From: JTS-RE37 sp041744575
GTDB taxonomy: Bacteria > Bacteroidota > Bacteroidia > Flavobacteriales > Flavobacteriaceae
DNA: 64,000 bases
Reading direction: 5' to 3'
Assembly: GCA_041744575.1 (NCBI GenBank)
Contig: JBGTKP010000049.1
Span: 1-64,000, forward strand
The notes under the pieces were generated by a model. It was not told where the DNA came from and made no database searches. It saw only the letters and a list, made by a program, of their open reading frames with translations. Positions 44,583-54,323 of this stretch are shown one piece after another. Position 1 is the first letter of the stretch. Every line of letters starts with the position of its first letter. The translations under genes and the position numbers were made by a program.

Positions 44583-45887
44583 ATGAAAACGACATTAAAG
44601 AAGCTCATTTCATCTATGGTTTTGTTAATGTCTGTAGGCGTTGCCGCTCAGGATGTCTATCTGCAGTGCGGCACGATCCTTTTACCGGAAACGGGAAAGC
44701 TTCAGAAGGAAAAAACGGTTATTATATCAGGAAATAGAATAAAATCAATAGAAGATGGATTTGTTTCCGGGAATCCTGAGGACAAGCTGATCGACCTGAC
44801 AACAAAGACGGTGATGCCGGGATTTATTGATATGCATGTGCATATAGAAAGTGAATCGGGGCCACAGAGTTATATTAAGAAGTATACCCAGAATGAATCG
44901 GATATCGCCTTTGAAGCTGTGGGTTATGCCGGCAAGACCCTGATGGCGGGATTTACCACCGTAAGGGATATGGGCGGAACAGGAGTGAATATCGCGCTGC
45001 GTAATGCCATCAATAAAGGCCTGATTGATGGCCCCAGGATCTATACGTCCGGTAAGTCGATCGCCACCACCGGGGGGCATGCCGATCCAAGTAACGGAAG
45101 TAAAAAGTCATTGATGGGAGATCCGGGGCCGTCAGACGGTGTTGTGAATTCTCCCGACGATGGAAAGAAGGCGGTCAGGCAGCGATACAAGGAAGGTGCG
45201 GATGTGATTAAGATTACCGCCACCGGAGGCGTATTAAGCATCGCGAAGAACGGCCAGAATCCACAATTTACCCTAGAGGAAATCAAAGCGATCGCAGCAA
45301 CCGCAGCGGACTATGGAATGCTCACTGCAGCCCATGCACACGGAGACGAAGGAATGCGCAGGGCCATCCTGGGAGGTATTAAAACAATAGAACACGGAAC
45401 CTACATGAGTGATTCCACGATGGAGCTCATGAAGGAACACAATGCTTATCTGGTACCAACCATCTCGGCAGGGAAAAAGGTGGCAGAGATGGCCGAGGTG
45501 CCCGGTTTCTTCCCTGAAATAATTGCTCAAAAAGCTCGTGAAATAGGTCCGGTAAGTCAGGGTACATTTGCAAAGGCCTATAAAAAAGGAGTGCCGATTG
45601 TCTTTGGAACCGACGCCGGCGTCTTCCCCCACGGGCAGAATGCGATGGAATTCAGGTTTATGGCCGAGGCCGGGATGCCGGTTCTTGAAGCCATTGCTTC
45701 GGCTACGGTAACTGCTGCGGATCTTCTGGGGATGGGCGATAGCCTTGGGAAATTAAGGGCCGGGTATCTGGCTGATATTATTGCCGTTGACGAAGATCCG
45801 GCTAAAAATGTGAATACCCTGGAACATGTTATTTTTGTCATGAAAGACGGGAAAGTTTACAGGCAGGAGGGGGATCTGATCAAATAG
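44583..45887 (+). CDS. Secreted amidohydrolase family metal-dependent hydrolase
   Basis: The 434-residue protein has a signal peptide (MKTTLKKLISSMVLLMSVGV, cleavage after AAQ) and an amidohydrolase TIM barrel. The metal site includes HVH in PGFIDMHVHIES, a likely carboxylated lysine in DVIKITATGG, the histidines in AAHAHGDEGMRRA and EHGTYM, and the aspartate in VFGTDAGVFPHG. The closest family type is the Xaa-Pro dipeptidase/imidazolonepropionase-like group, which is periplasmic in Bacteroidota. It follows galE by 3 bases, but peptide hydrolysis does not obviously belong with sugar synthesis. Confidence 0.93.
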   Translation: MKTTLKKLISSMVLLMSVGVAAQDVYLQCGTILLPETGKLQKEKTVIISGNRIKSIEDGFVSGNPEDKLIDLTTKTVMPGFIDMHVHIESESGPQSYIKKYTQNESDIAFEAVGYAGKTLMAGFTTVRDMGGTGVNIALRNAINKGLIDGPRIYTSGKSIATTGGHADPSNGSKKSLMGDPGPSDGVVNSPDDGKKAVRQRYKEGADVIKITATGGVLSIAKNGQNPQFTLEEIKAIAATAADYGMLTAAHAHGDEGMRRAILGGIKTIEHGTYMSDSTMELMKEHNAYLVPTISAGKKVAEMAEVPGFFPEIIAQKAREIGPVSQGTFAKAYKKGVPIVFGTDAGVFPHGQNAMEFRFMAEAGMPVLEAIASATVTAADLLGMGDSLGKLRAGYLADIIAVDEDPAKNVNTLEHVIFVMKDGKVYRQEGDLIK

Positions 45888-45960
45888 GTTTTCCACAATA
45901 TCCGCCCGCTCTGGAAATCGGCCCTGAGCCGCTGTGGCGACCTCAAAATCTCCCAATACA

Positions 45961-46317
45961 ATGAAACCCAATATTCAGAACAGCGATGACCTCCTGTCTT
46001 CAATAACAGGGGAGGAAGAGTATGCCCGGTTAATAACCCAGCTCATAAGGGATTTTGAAAGGACCAATTTGGTAATTGACCTTCCGGCCGGACTCAGCCC
46101 GGAACAGCTGAGGATCCTGCTGCGTGAAAAAGTGTATTTCCTGATAATGGAAGCTTTTGATGACTACCTAACCCTTATGTATATTATTGACATCCCGGAA
46201 AAATCTTTCCGGGAACTTAAGGTTACCGATGTCGTGGAAATAGCGGATCAGGTCGTTTTCCTTATCCTGAGAAGGGAAATACAAAAAGTACGATTTAAAT
46301 CAGGATCGGTTGGCTGA
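45961..46317 (+). CDS. Small conserved-looking protein, unknown function
   Basis: From the ATG at 45961 (MKPNIQNSDDLLSSITGEEE) the protein has 118 residues; an upstream ATG at 45934 would add nine. It is predicted to be all helical, with regular hydrophobic spacing (YARLITQLIRDFERTNLVID, DVVEIADQVVFLILRREIQK), and has no signal peptide. Codon use looks like that of a real gene. It sits between the amidohydrolase and sucA. No family was recognised. Confidence 0.65.
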   Translation: MKPNIQNSDDLLSSITGEEEYARLITQLIRDFERTNLVIDLPAGLSPEQLRILLREKVYFLIMEAFDDYLTLMYIIDIPEKSFRELKVTDVVEIADQVVFLILRREIQKVRFKSGSVG

Positions 46318-46528
46318 GGTGGCACCCTTCCAAGGTCAGGATGGAATGCTAAACGAAATTCCCCCTCAGCCAATGGCAATTCCTGAAATGGTTCGTCAGG
46401 AAGCAGAGGATCCTCAGGATTTTCAGACCAGTCCGCTGTTTTTTAATTGTTCTTCAGATAGTGTGACACCAAGGCCTGATTTTGATAATATTAGCCTGAG
46501 AGATAATTCGTTTCACCTTTAAATGTTG

Positions 46529-46536
46529 TATTTTTG
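46529..46536 (+). promoter_or_regulatory. Candidate -7 promoter element TATTTTTG for sucA-sucB
   Basis: TATTTTTG fits TAnnTTTG and lies 34 bases before the sucA ATG, inside the 250-base gap after the small protein. A weak TTTC lies 14 bases upstream of it, closer than the usual spacing, so the -33 element is uncertain. A 70-codon frame across 46310-46522 in the same gap is not believed to be a gene. Confidence 0.45.
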
Positions 46537-46570
46537 AGGTCTATTCTGGAAAAGAAAGTCTTTACTTCAT

Positions 46571-49396
46571 ATGGATAAATATTCCTTTTTAAACACGGCC
46601 CATATTTCCTTCTTTGCCGGGTTATACGATCAGTATCTGACCCATCCTGACAGTGTGGAACCAAGCTGGAGGGCTTTTTTTCAGGGATTTGATTTTGGGA
46701 TGGAAAGCGCACTGGAAGAGGCTGGGATAACTGTTGATGAACAAGGTGAGCATTCTGAAAAGGAGTTGGCATATACTTCAAATGGTCAGCAAAACGTTCT
46801 TCCACAAATTCTTCAGAAGGAATTTCAGGTGGTGCGTCTGATCGATGCGTATCGAAACCGCGGGCATCTATTTACAGAGACAAATCCGGTTCGGGAACGT
46901 AGGAAATACAACCCCACGCTTGATATAGAGAATTTCGGGCTTTCAGAGGAAGATCTCGGAACCACTTTCAGTGCCGGAGAAATCATCGGGATCGGGAAGA
47001 ATACTTTGGAAGAGATCGTCAGGCATCTGAAACACATCTACTGCGATGCCATCGGAGTGGAATATATGTACATCCGAACTCCCGAACGTGTACAATGGAT
47101 TCAGGACTGGTTAAATGTGAATGATAATCATCCTCAGTTCACTGCCGAAAGAAAGAAATATATCCTCAGGAAACTGAACCAGGCAGTCTCTTTTGAAACC
47201 TTTCTTCATACCAAGTATGTCGGTCAGAAACGTTTCTCGCTTGAAGGGAATGAATCTCTTATTCCTGCCGTGGATGCCATTGTGGAAAGGGCGGCGGAAC
47301 TGGGGGTAAAACAATTTGTAATGGGGATGGCACACAGGGGAAGGCTCAGTGTGCTCACCAATATCTTTGGCAAATCGGCCAAGGATATTTTTAGCGAATT
47401 TGATGGAAAGGATTATGAACAGGAAATTTTTGACGGGGATGTAAAATACCATTTGGGGTGGACTTCCCAGCGGAAGGCCGACAACGGAGAATTGATCAAT
47501 ATGAACATTGCGCCCAACCCGTCCCATCTGGAGACGGTGGGGGCGATCGTGGAGGGGATCACACGTGCTAAACAGGATTTGCATTATCCCGAAAACTTTT
47601 CAAAAGTGCTGCCTATCATAGTTCATGGTGATGCCGCAATCGCAGGACAGGGCATAGTGTACGAAATAATACAGATGGCCGGCCTGGATGGTTATAAGAC
47701 CAACGGCACAATTCATATTGTGGTGAACAATCAGATCGGGTTTACTACAAATTATCTCGATGGCAGAACGTCTACCTACTGTACGGATGTGGGGAAAGTC
47801 ACCCTGTCTCCCGTACTGCATGTAAATTCTGATGATGCCGAGGCAGTTGTGCACGCGGCGCTCTTCGCTCTTGAATACAGGATGCGTTTTAAAAGTGATG
47901 TCTTTCTGGATCTCCTCGGGTATCGGAAATATGGTCATAATGAGGGAGATGAGCCCAGGTTCACTCAGCCAAAACTGTATAAAGCCATAGCAGCACATAA
48001 GAATCCCAGGGATATCTATGCTGAAAAGTTGCTGGCAGAAGGCATTATTGATGACGGTTTTGTAAAAAAACTGGAAGATGAATACAAGTCGAGCCTAGAA
48101 GAGGAACTTGAGTTTTCACGAAAAGTTGACAAGACCAAGATTACGCCATTCATGGCGGATGAATGGAGTGGATTTCAGAATGCCAGGGAATGGGAAATGA
48201 TGGAGGAGGTTGATACTTCTTATGACCGGGAAAAGCTGAGGAAGATTGCGGAAACCATTACTGAACTGCCCAAAGACAAAATGTTTTTGCGGAAAGTGGA
48301 AAAACTTATCAGTGACCGCAAAAAGATGTTCTTCGAGACAGATAACCTTGATTGGGCCATGGGGGAGCTTCTGGCATACGGAAGCCTCCTTGAAGAAGGA
48401 TTCAATGTGCGCATCTCCGGACAGGATGTTGAACGCGGGACTTTTTCGCACAGACATGCGGTACTGAAGGTCGAGGACAGCGAAGAGGAGATACTGTTGT
48501 TAAATATGCTTTCCGGGAGGCAGGGCAATTTTCAGATTTACAACTCACTGCTTTCCGAATACGCAGTGGTGGGTTTTGACTATGGATACGCCATGGCCAG
48601 CCCGAATACCCTTACCATCTGGGAAGCACAGTTCGGAGATTTCAGTAACGGTGCACAGATCCTGATTGATCAGTATCTTTCGGCGGCTGAGGATAAATGG
48701 AAGCTTCAGAACGGACTCGTTCTGTTTTTACCTCATGGTTATGAGGGACAAGGTGCGGAACACTCTTCCGCGCGGATGGAGCGTTACCTGCAATTGTGTG
48801 CCAGGGATAACATGTACGTTGCGGACTGCACCACTCCTGCAAATCTTTTTCACCTGCTGAGAAGACAGATGAAAGTAAATTTCAGAAAACCATTGATTAT
48901 ATTTACCCCTAAGAGTCTGTTGCGTCATCCTCAGGCCGTTTCCAAAGTGGAAGACCTTATTAGTGGATCATTCCAGGAAGTAATAGATGATCACGCAGCT
49001 GAAACCGGGCGGATTAAGACCCTGGTTTTTTGTACGGGAAAATTTTATTACGACCTCCTTGCGACCAGGGAAGAATTGGAAAGGAAGGATGTTGCGCTCG
49101 TTCGGGTGGAACAATTATTTCCGTTACCTGTCGAACGAATGAACGACCTGATTCAAAAATACGATCAGGTGGACGATCTTGTCTGGGCTCAGGAAGAACC
49201 CCGGAATATGGGTCCCTGGAGCCATATTATGATGCATTTTAAGGAAGCCTCCAAATTGAGAGTTGCCTCCCGAAGATTTTACGCCTCCCCTGCTGCCGGG
49301 AGTGCCGTACGATCTAAAATGCGGCACCAGCAAGTCATTGATTATGTTTTTGACAAAAACAAGGACAATATGACAAGGCAGCGAATAAAAAACTAA
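46571..49396 (+). CDS. sucA: 2-oxoglutarate dehydrogenase E1 component
   Basis: Thiamine diphosphate-dependent decarboxylase of the TCA cycle; feeds succinyl groups to E2. The 941-residue length is normal. The N-terminal E2-binding segment reads FLNTAHISFFAGLYDQYLTH. The ThDP domain contains VMGMAHRGRLSVL, HGDAAIAGQGIVYE and the metal/ThDP motif IVVNNQIGFTTN. The C-terminal transketolase-like domain includes FLPHGYEGQGAEHSSAR. The start ATG at 46571 has a promoter-like element upstream. sucB follows after 15 bases. The third subunit, E3, is not in the window. Confidence 0.97.
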   Translation: MDKYSFLNTAHISFFAGLYDQYLTHPDSVEPSWRAFFQGFDFGMESALEEAGITVDEQGEHSEKELAYTSNGQQNVLPQILQKEFQVVRLIDAYRNRGHLFTETNPVRERRKYNPTLDIENFGLSEEDLGTTFSAGEIIGIGKNTLEEIVRHLKHIYCDAIGVEYMYIRTPERVQWIQDWLNVNDNHPQFTAERKKYILRKLNQAVSFETFLHTKYVGQKRFSLEGNESLIPAVDAIVERAAELGVKQFVMGMAHRGRLSVLTNIFGKSAKDIFSEFDGKDYEQEIFDGDVKYHLGWTSQRKADNGELINMNIAPNPSHLETVGAIVEGITRAKQDLHYPENFSKVLPIIVHGDAAIAGQGIVYEIIQMAGLDGYKTNGTIHIVVNNQIGFTTNYLDGRTSTYCTDVGKVTLSPVLHVNSDDAEAVVHAALFALEYRMRFKSDVFLDLLGYRKYGHNEGDEPRFTQPKLYKAIAAHKNPRDIYAEKLLAEGIIDDGFVKKLEDEYKSSLEEELEFSRKVDKTKITPFMADEWSGFQNAREWEMMEEVDTSYDREKLRKIAETITELPKDKMFLRKVEKLISDRKKMFFETDNLDWAMGELLAYGSLLEEGFNVRISGQDVERGTFSHRHAVLKVEDSEEEILLLNMLSGRQGNFQIYNSLLSEYAVVGFDYGYAMASPNTLTIWEAQFGDFSNGAQILIDQYLSAAEDKWKLQNGLVLFLPHGYEGQGAEHSSARMERYLQLCARDNMYVADCTTPANLFHLLRRQMKVNFRKPLIIFTPKSLLRHPQAVSKVEDLISGSFQEVIDDHAAETGRIKTLVFCTGKFYYDLLATREELERKDVALVRVEQLFPLPVERMNDLIQKYDQVDDLVWAQEEPRNMGPWSHIMMHFKEASKLRVASRRFYASPAAGSAVRSKMRHQQVIDYVFDKNKDNMTRQRIKN

Positions 49397-49411
49397 TAAT
49401 ATAATACAAGG

Positions 49412-50704
49412 ATGATTTTAGAGATGAAAGTTCCTTCCCCGGGCGAGTCCATTACGGAAGTAGAAATAGCAGAATGGCTTGTGAGCGACGGGGATTATGT
49501 TGAGAAGGATCAGGCTATCGCAGAAGTGGATTCAGACAAGGCCACCCTAGAATTACCTGCTGAGCAGAGCGGAATTATAACCCTGAAAGCACAGCAGGGA
49601 GATGCTGTGGCCGTTGGTGAGGTTGTTTGCCTGATCGATACGGATGCGGCCAGGCCGGAGAAGAAAAAGCAAGACACTGTGAAGACCTCCGAAGAGACCA
49701 CAGCGTCTTCGGAAAAGGCCAAAAAGCAAGAAAAAGCCCAGGCCAATGGTGCTGAAACAAAAAAGGAAGAACCAGCGCCGTCCAAAGATAAAAAGGAGAC
49801 CGCCAAAAAAGAGGAAAAAACTTCCTATGCCAGTGGCACGGCCTCTCCGGCTGCACGGAAGATTATGGAGGAAAAGGGCGTAGATGCCACTGATGTCAAG
49901 GGCAGTGGCAAAGATGGCAGAATTATGAAGCAGGATGCAGAGAATGCGGTACCTGCCATGGGCAGTTCCACCGGGGCCGCACGCGGTGAATCCCGGACAA
50001 AATTATCCATGTTGCGCCGGAAGGTGGCAGAAAGACTTGTCTCTGCAAAGAATGAAACTGCCATGCTCACCACTTTCAACGAGGTGGATATGTCCGCTGT
50101 TTTTCATCTGAGAAACGAATACAAGGAGGCTTTTAAAACCAAACACGGTGTTGGCCTTGGTTTTATGTCGTTTTTTACGAAAGCTGTGATCAGAGCCCTT
50201 GGCATGTTTCCTGCAGTGAATTCCATGATAGATGGGAAGGAAATGATCACCTATGATTTCTACGATATAAGCATTGCTGTCTCAGGACCGAAGGGATTGA
50301 TGGTACCTGTCATCCGCAACGCCGAAAACCTGTCTTTCAGGGGGATTGAAAACGAAGTTAAAAGATTGGCCATTAGGGCCAGGGATGGACAGATTACTGT
50401 TGATGAGATGACCGGGGGTACATTTACTATTTCCAATGGCGGAGTGTTTGGTTCCATGCTCTCCACCCCGATTATCAATCCGCCCCAAAGCGGTATCCTG
50501 GGGATGCACAATATTGTGGAAAGACCCATTGCACGGGATGGCCATGTGGTCATAGCCCCTGTTATGTATGTGGCATTATCCTATGATCACAGGATTATTG
50601 ACGGGAAGGAATCAGTTGGATTTCTGGTCGCGATAAAAGAAGCGCTGGAAAGCCCGGAAGAACTGCTAATGGACGGCAATGTAAAGAAGGCTCTGGAACT
50701 CTGA
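49412..50704 (+). CDS. sucB: Dihydrolipoyl succinyltransferase (E2 of 2-oxoglutarate dehydrogenase)
   Basis: Transfers succinyl from E1 to coenzyme A. The 430 residues show a single lipoyl domain (1-80) with the lipoylated K43 in EVDSDKATLELP and a long alanine/lysine/glutamate-rich linker (about 85-130). An E1/E3-binding domain follows at about 135-175 (ASPAARKIMEEKGVDATDVK), and the catalytic domain has the histidine in SYDHRIIDGKE. It is the second gene of the sucAB operon. Confidence 0.97.
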   Translation: MILEMKVPSPGESITEVEIAEWLVSDGDYVEKDQAIAEVDSDKATLELPAEQSGIITLKAQQGDAVAVGEVVCLIDTDAARPEKKKQDTVKTSEETTASSEKAKKQEKAQANGAETKKEEPAPSKDKKETAKKEEKTSYASGTASPAARKIMEEKGVDATDVKGSGKDGRIMKQDAENAVPAMGSSTGAARGESRTKLSMLRRKVAERLVSAKNETAMLTTFNEVDMSAVFHLRNEYKEAFKTKHGVGLGFMSFFTKAVIRALGMFPAVNSMIDGKEMITYDFYDISIAVSGPKGLMVPVIRNAENLSFRGIENEVKRLAIRARDGQITVDEMTGGTFTISNGGVFGSMLSTPIINPPQSGILGMHNIVERPIARDGHVVIAPVMYVALSYDHRIIDGKESVGFLVAIKEALESPEELLMDGNVKKALEL

Positions 50705-50771
50705 CATTCGCCTGACACCCCTTATGATGCCTTAACTCTCAGCAGGGAGGAACTGCGGCATTTCCGCGAAA

Positions 50772-51218
50772 CTATCGACGCTTCCGCACATACAACCAAC
50801 ATTTTTGATAGTCAATAACGGCCCTGGATTTTCTGAGGATGTCTGCTCCTATGATCCCATCCACAGGTTGGGCATTGTGCGCCAGCAAGGCTTCATTTAC
50901 ATGACCCAGATCAAAGAGCACAATGTGCATTTTCCTGACGGACCAGGTTCCTATGGTAAGGGTATTCCTGGTGGATAAAAGGGTTTCCATATTGGTAGCT
51001 CCCGCCCCGGCAGCTTTTATTTCAGATGCTTCGGAATTTAATTTAAAGAAAGTGGTCTTATCAAATCCCACACAGGTGTTGGAAGCTCCAGTATCCAGAA
51101 TGAATCTGCCGCTGATGCCATTTATCGTGGCGCACACTTCCAGGTGATTTGTGCTGGTCAGGACAAGAGGGATTTTTAAATAGTTTTTCTGTTCCAGAAA
51201 GTTTTTCAGACTGGCCAT
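50772..51218 (-). CDS. Retropepsin-like aspartic protease, soluble
   Basis: The 148-residue protein (start MASLKNFLEQ at 51218; an ATG at 51266 would add 16) has one copy of the clan AA fold. The catalytic triad lies in GRFILDTGASNTCVGF, and a second conserved GIIGADIL motif lies near residue 125. As a single lobe it must act as a dimer, like retroviral proteases and the related bacterial gag-polyprotein aspartyl proteases. No signal peptide is seen. It converges with sucB and is divergent from tatD; its substrate is unknown. Confidence 0.85.
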   Translation of the reverse strand: MASLKNFLEQKNYLKIPLVLTSTNHLEVCATINGISGRFILDTGASNTCVGFDKTTFFKLNSEASEIKAAGAGATNMETLLSTRNTLTIGTWSVRKMHIVLFDLGHVNEALLAHNAQPVDGIIGADILRKSRAVIDYQKCWLYVRKRR

Positions 51219-51533
51219 TCGGCTGTTTTGTACAAAGGTAGTCCATCTGTACAAATCTCGGTCCACGGAGATCTTCCTGACCAGTAAGCGCTAACCGCTA
51301 TTCCGATCCGAAAGGGCGTGTCATCCGGGAACCGTTTTTTGTTAAAGGGATTCGTAATTATACATAACATGAATAACGGTTAAGCTCTTTAAGTCGAAAA
51401 TTCTCTTTCCCTGACCCTAAAGGATAATAATTTTCTCTATCCGTGTTACTTTTATAGGATTTTTCCTCCCTTTTAGGGTTGGGGAACAGAAAAATACAGT
51501 TTCATTGGCTTAACCTTTATTCACGTTAAATAC

Positions 51534-51541
51534 TATTTTTG
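51534..51541 (+). promoter_or_regulatory. Promoter -7 element TATTTTTG immediately before tatD
   Basis: TATTTTTG matches the TAnnTTTG consensus and ends only 4 bases before the ATG at 51546. Transcription would begin at or almost at the start codon, giving a leaderless message. A TTGGC lies 24 bases further upstream. Confidence 0.5.
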
Positions 51542-51545
51542 CGGT

Positions 51546-52307
51546 ATGATCCTTACTGACACCCACACCCACCTTTACAGTCAGGAATTTGATGACGACA
51601 GGGAAAAAGTTGTGAATGACGCTTTGTCAAAGGGAATCAGTCGCTTTTTCATCCCGGCAATAGATTCCAGGTACACAGGGTCAATGAACCGTCTTCAACG
51701 TGCCTATCCGGACCATGTTTTTTTAATGGCAGGTCTCCATCCGACAAGTGTGCGGGACAACTATGAAAAAGAACTGGAACATGTTTCGGCGGTGCTGGAC
51801 ACCGGGAAGTACTATGGGATTGGTGAAACAGGGATTGACTTGTATTGGGATCGGTCGTATCTGGAACAACAGCGCGCCGCGTTCCTATACCAGATAGAAC
51901 TGGCGAGGAAATACCATCTGCCGGTGATCATACATTGCAGGGAAGCTTTCGATGAGATTTTTGAGATCCTGGAATCCGAATCCGGGGTAAAAGGGATTTT
52001 TCATTGTTTTACAGGTAGCCTGACCCAGGCCAGACAGGCGATAGATTATGGAATGGCCCTGGGAATTGGTGGGGTTGTTACCTATAAGAATGGAAAGTTG
52101 GATACCTTTCTCAACCAGATCGACCTGAAACATATAGTGCTTGAAACAGATGCACCTTATCTGGCCCCGGTTCCCCGGAGGGGAAAGAGGAATGAAAGTG
52201 GGTACCTGTTGTATATATTGGATAAACTCTGCGAAATTTACAAGATGCCGCAAGAGGAAATTGCGGCCATTACCACAGATAATTCGGTAAGGATATTTGG
52301 AGTTTAA
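51546..52307 (+). CDS. TatD family metal-dependent hydrolase
   Basis: The 253-residue TIM-barrel hydrolase has DTHTHLYSQEFDDDREKVV at the N terminus with the first metal histidines, the glutamate in YGIGETGIDLYWD, VIIHCREAFDE, and IFHCFTGSL followed by LETDAPYLAP. All ligands of the family are present. TatD proteins act as 3'-5' exonucleases or DNA quality-control enzymes in the cytoplasm. The promoter element touches the start codon. Confidence 0.94.
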   Translation: MILTDTHTHLYSQEFDDDREKVVNDALSKGISRFFIPAIDSRYTGSMNRLQRAYPDHVFLMAGLHPTSVRDNYEKELEHVSAVLDTGKYYGIGETGIDLYWDRSYLEQQRAAFLYQIELARKYHLPVIIHCREAFDEIFEILESESGVKGIFHCFTGSLTQARQAIDYGMALGIGGVVTYKNGKLDTFLNQIDLKHIVLETDAPYLAPVPRRGKRNESGYLLYILDKLCEIYKMPQEEIAAITTDNSVRIFGV

Positions 52308-52396
52308 ACCGGGAGGTCAGAAAAAATGCAACCCGGGGAACTAAAGCGCGGATAAAACAATTTAGAGGGGGGGAGGAATATTAAAACACCTATTTC

Positions 52397-53431
52397 TTGA
52401 AGAAAAAAACCAACATTCTGCTTATTTATACAGGGGGTACCATCGGGATGGTCAGGGATTATACCTCAGGCACACTCAGGGCATTCGATTTTAAAAAACT
52501 GGTGTCCAGCATTCCGGAATTGAATCAGCTGGATTGCACTATCCGCAGTATCTCCTTCAAAAGGCCCATTGACTCGTCCAATATGAATCCGGATCATTGG
52601 GTGACCATTGCAGAAATAATCGAAAAAAACTACCACAACCATGACGGATTTGTAGTGCTTCACGGCAGTGATACGATGAGCTATACCTGCTCGGCCCTAA
52701 GTTATATGCTCGAAAACCTTGCCAAACCAGTCATTTTTACCGGCTCTCAATTGCCCATCGGAGATCTCAGGACAGATGCCAAGGAGAATCTGATCACCTC
52801 CATACAGATTGCCGCCCTTCAGGAGAAAGGAAGAGCAGTAGTACGTGAAGTTGCGCTCTATTTTGAATTTAAACTGTATCGGGGCAACCGGACCACAAAG
52901 CTCAACGCCGAACATTTTGAAGCCTTTGCATCCTTCAACCATCCCCCCCTGGCAGAATCGGGGGTGCATTTAAAAGTGTTTCCTGAGCGTCTTTTTTCCC
53001 CGGGGCACAGACGGAACTTTAAAGTTCGCGCCCAACTCGACACCAATGTTGCCATCCTCAAACTGTATCCCGGCCTGAGCCGTGTATTTATTAAAAGCGT
53101 GCTTACTTGTGCCGGATTAAAGGCACTGATCCTGGAAACCTACGGGGCCGGGAACGCGCCGACGGATCCATGGTTGCTTGATGAATTAAAAGGTGCTATT
53201 GATCGTGGCATCCAGCTTGTAAATGTAACACAGTGTGCCGGAGGAGGTGTCAGTATGGGTAGGTATGAAACCAGTGAGGCCCTTCAGAAAATGGGAGTGA
53301 TCAATGGAAAGGATATTACCTCTGAAGCCGCAGTCACCAAGTTGATGTTCCTTCTGGCTAACCCAAAGAAAGGAACCACTTTCAAAGCGATTTTTGAAAA
53401 GCCTTTGCGCGGCGAGATGAGTGAAAAATAA
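52397..53431 (+). CDS. ansA: Type I (cytoplasmic) asparaginase
   Basis: Hydrolyses asparagine to aspartate and ammonia. The 344-residue protein has both threonine sites of the family: IYTGGTIGMV near the N terminus and VLHGSDTMSYT at about 90. A C-terminal domain contains LETYGAGNAPTDPWLL. There is no signal peptide, so it is the cytoplasmic type. The start is TTG at 52397 (MKKKTNILLI), which matches the length of relatives; no ATG lies in frame nearby. It is 89 bases after tatD. Confidence 0.93.
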   Translation: MKKKTNILLIYTGGTIGMVRDYTSGTLRAFDFKKLVSSIPELNQLDCTIRSISFKRPIDSSNMNPDHWVTIAEIIEKNYHNHDGFVVLHGSDTMSYTCSALSYMLENLAKPVIFTGSQLPIGDLRTDAKENLITSIQIAALQEKGRAVVREVALYFEFKLYRGNRTTKLNAEHFEAFASFNHPPLAESGVHLKVFPERLFSPGHRRNFKVRAQLDTNVAILKLYPGLSRVFIKSVLTCAGLKALILETYGAGNAPTDPWLLDELKGAIDRGIQLVNVTQCAGGGVSMGRYETSEALQKMGVINGKDITSEAAVTKLMFLLANPKKGTTFKAIFEKPLRGEMSEK

Positions 53432-53495
53432 CGCTTCAAATTTCGGGAACTAAGTTTTTTTTTGTTTCTTGCGCGCCCTGTAATAAGGAGAAAAT

Positions 53496-53583
53496 AGAGA
53501 GGTGGCCGAGTGGTCGAAGGCGCACGCCTGGAAAGTGTGTATACACCACAAGTGTATCGAGGGTTCGAATCCCTTCCTCTCTG
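53496..53583 (+). tRNA. tRNA-Ser (anticodon GGA)
   Basis: An 88-base class II tRNA. The acceptor AGAGAGG (53496-53502) pairs with CCTCTCT (53576-53582), discriminator G. The D arm reads GGCCGAGTGGTCGAAGGC. The anticodon stem CACGC/GTGTG encloses the loop CTGGAAA with anticodon GGA. A long variable arm and T loop TTCGAAT follow. CCA is not encoded. Confidence 0.95.
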
Positions 53584-53599
53584 CTTAAATCATTACAAA

Positions 53600-53648
53600 T
53601 TAACACTAACACCCTGTAGTTCGATGGCTTACAGGGTGTTAGTGTTAA
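53600..53648. repeat. Perfect 19-base inverted repeat after tRNA-Ser
   Basis: TTAACACTAACACCCTGTA at 53600-53618 and its exact reverse complement at 53630-53648 flank an 11-base loop. No T run follows, so it is not a classical terminator. It could be a factor-dependent terminator, a small palindromic mobile remnant or a recombination site. Confidence 0.75.
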
Positions 53649-54323
53649 ATGAAGCGAACGCTGTGTGGGAGGAACGGCCATGGTATCCGCTAATAGAAGG
53701 CTCTGTAGTGGCGAGATGTCACCCATATGGCACATGGCGATTTTTGGTGCGGTTAAGTTGAATTTGGTAAATCCCGTCCGGGACAACCTCCGGATGTCAT
53801 TGCTCAAACGGTGCTGATATGCTGAGATTTAATGTCAAATGCTGAGGTTTCAAAATGGCAATGAAGGCAGGTTCAGCGGGGATACGGACCAGAGTTTTTG
53901 GGAAAATCAGGTCCCTCCTTAAGTATTTAAGCGCATATTTCGAATTAAAAGAGTTAAAAGATGCCACTGTTAAGTGGATAATTTTCGGTTGGAAAAAAAA
54001 TATTTTTGTATCCTTGTATTATTGTTTTCAAAGCTCGAAGCAGCCTTAACCATAAATTAATAGCAGTAAAATTAGTACACTGGGCTTATTTCAGTATTTT
54101 TAAAGTACTTTCAGATTGAGGCGCGCATATCAGCTATGAATTTGCCCTGAATTACAAAGTCATTGTACTTGTTTGTAGGTCAATTCCGAATTAATTTTGG
54201 AAGCGCTGCTGTCGTTAAAAAAATCGTCCTGAACCTATGTAAATAGGGAAAGTTTTAATTTTTTAATTGTATTTTTTTTTTATCTTTAACACTATTAACT
54301 AACTAAATTTAAGTTTGAAAGAA
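53649..54323. other. Long intergenic region upstream of the exbB operon
   Basis: About 670 bases without a supportable gene. A 64-codon frame at 53855-54049 has no family and no ribosome-binding site. A short direct repeat (ATGCTGAGATTT and ATGCTGAGGTTT) lies at about 53818-53850. An A+T-rich stretch at 54240-54300, including TATCTTTA, probably contains the promoter for the ExbB gene. Confidence 0.45.

Noticed and set aside
46310..46522. 70-codon frame between the small protein and sucA
   Set aside because: It overlaps the end of the preceding gene, shows no conserved features and lies over the likely sucA promoter.
53855..54049. 64-codon frame in the gap upstream of exbB
   Set aside because: The basic N-terminal stretch has no family and no initiation signal, and the region looks non-coding.
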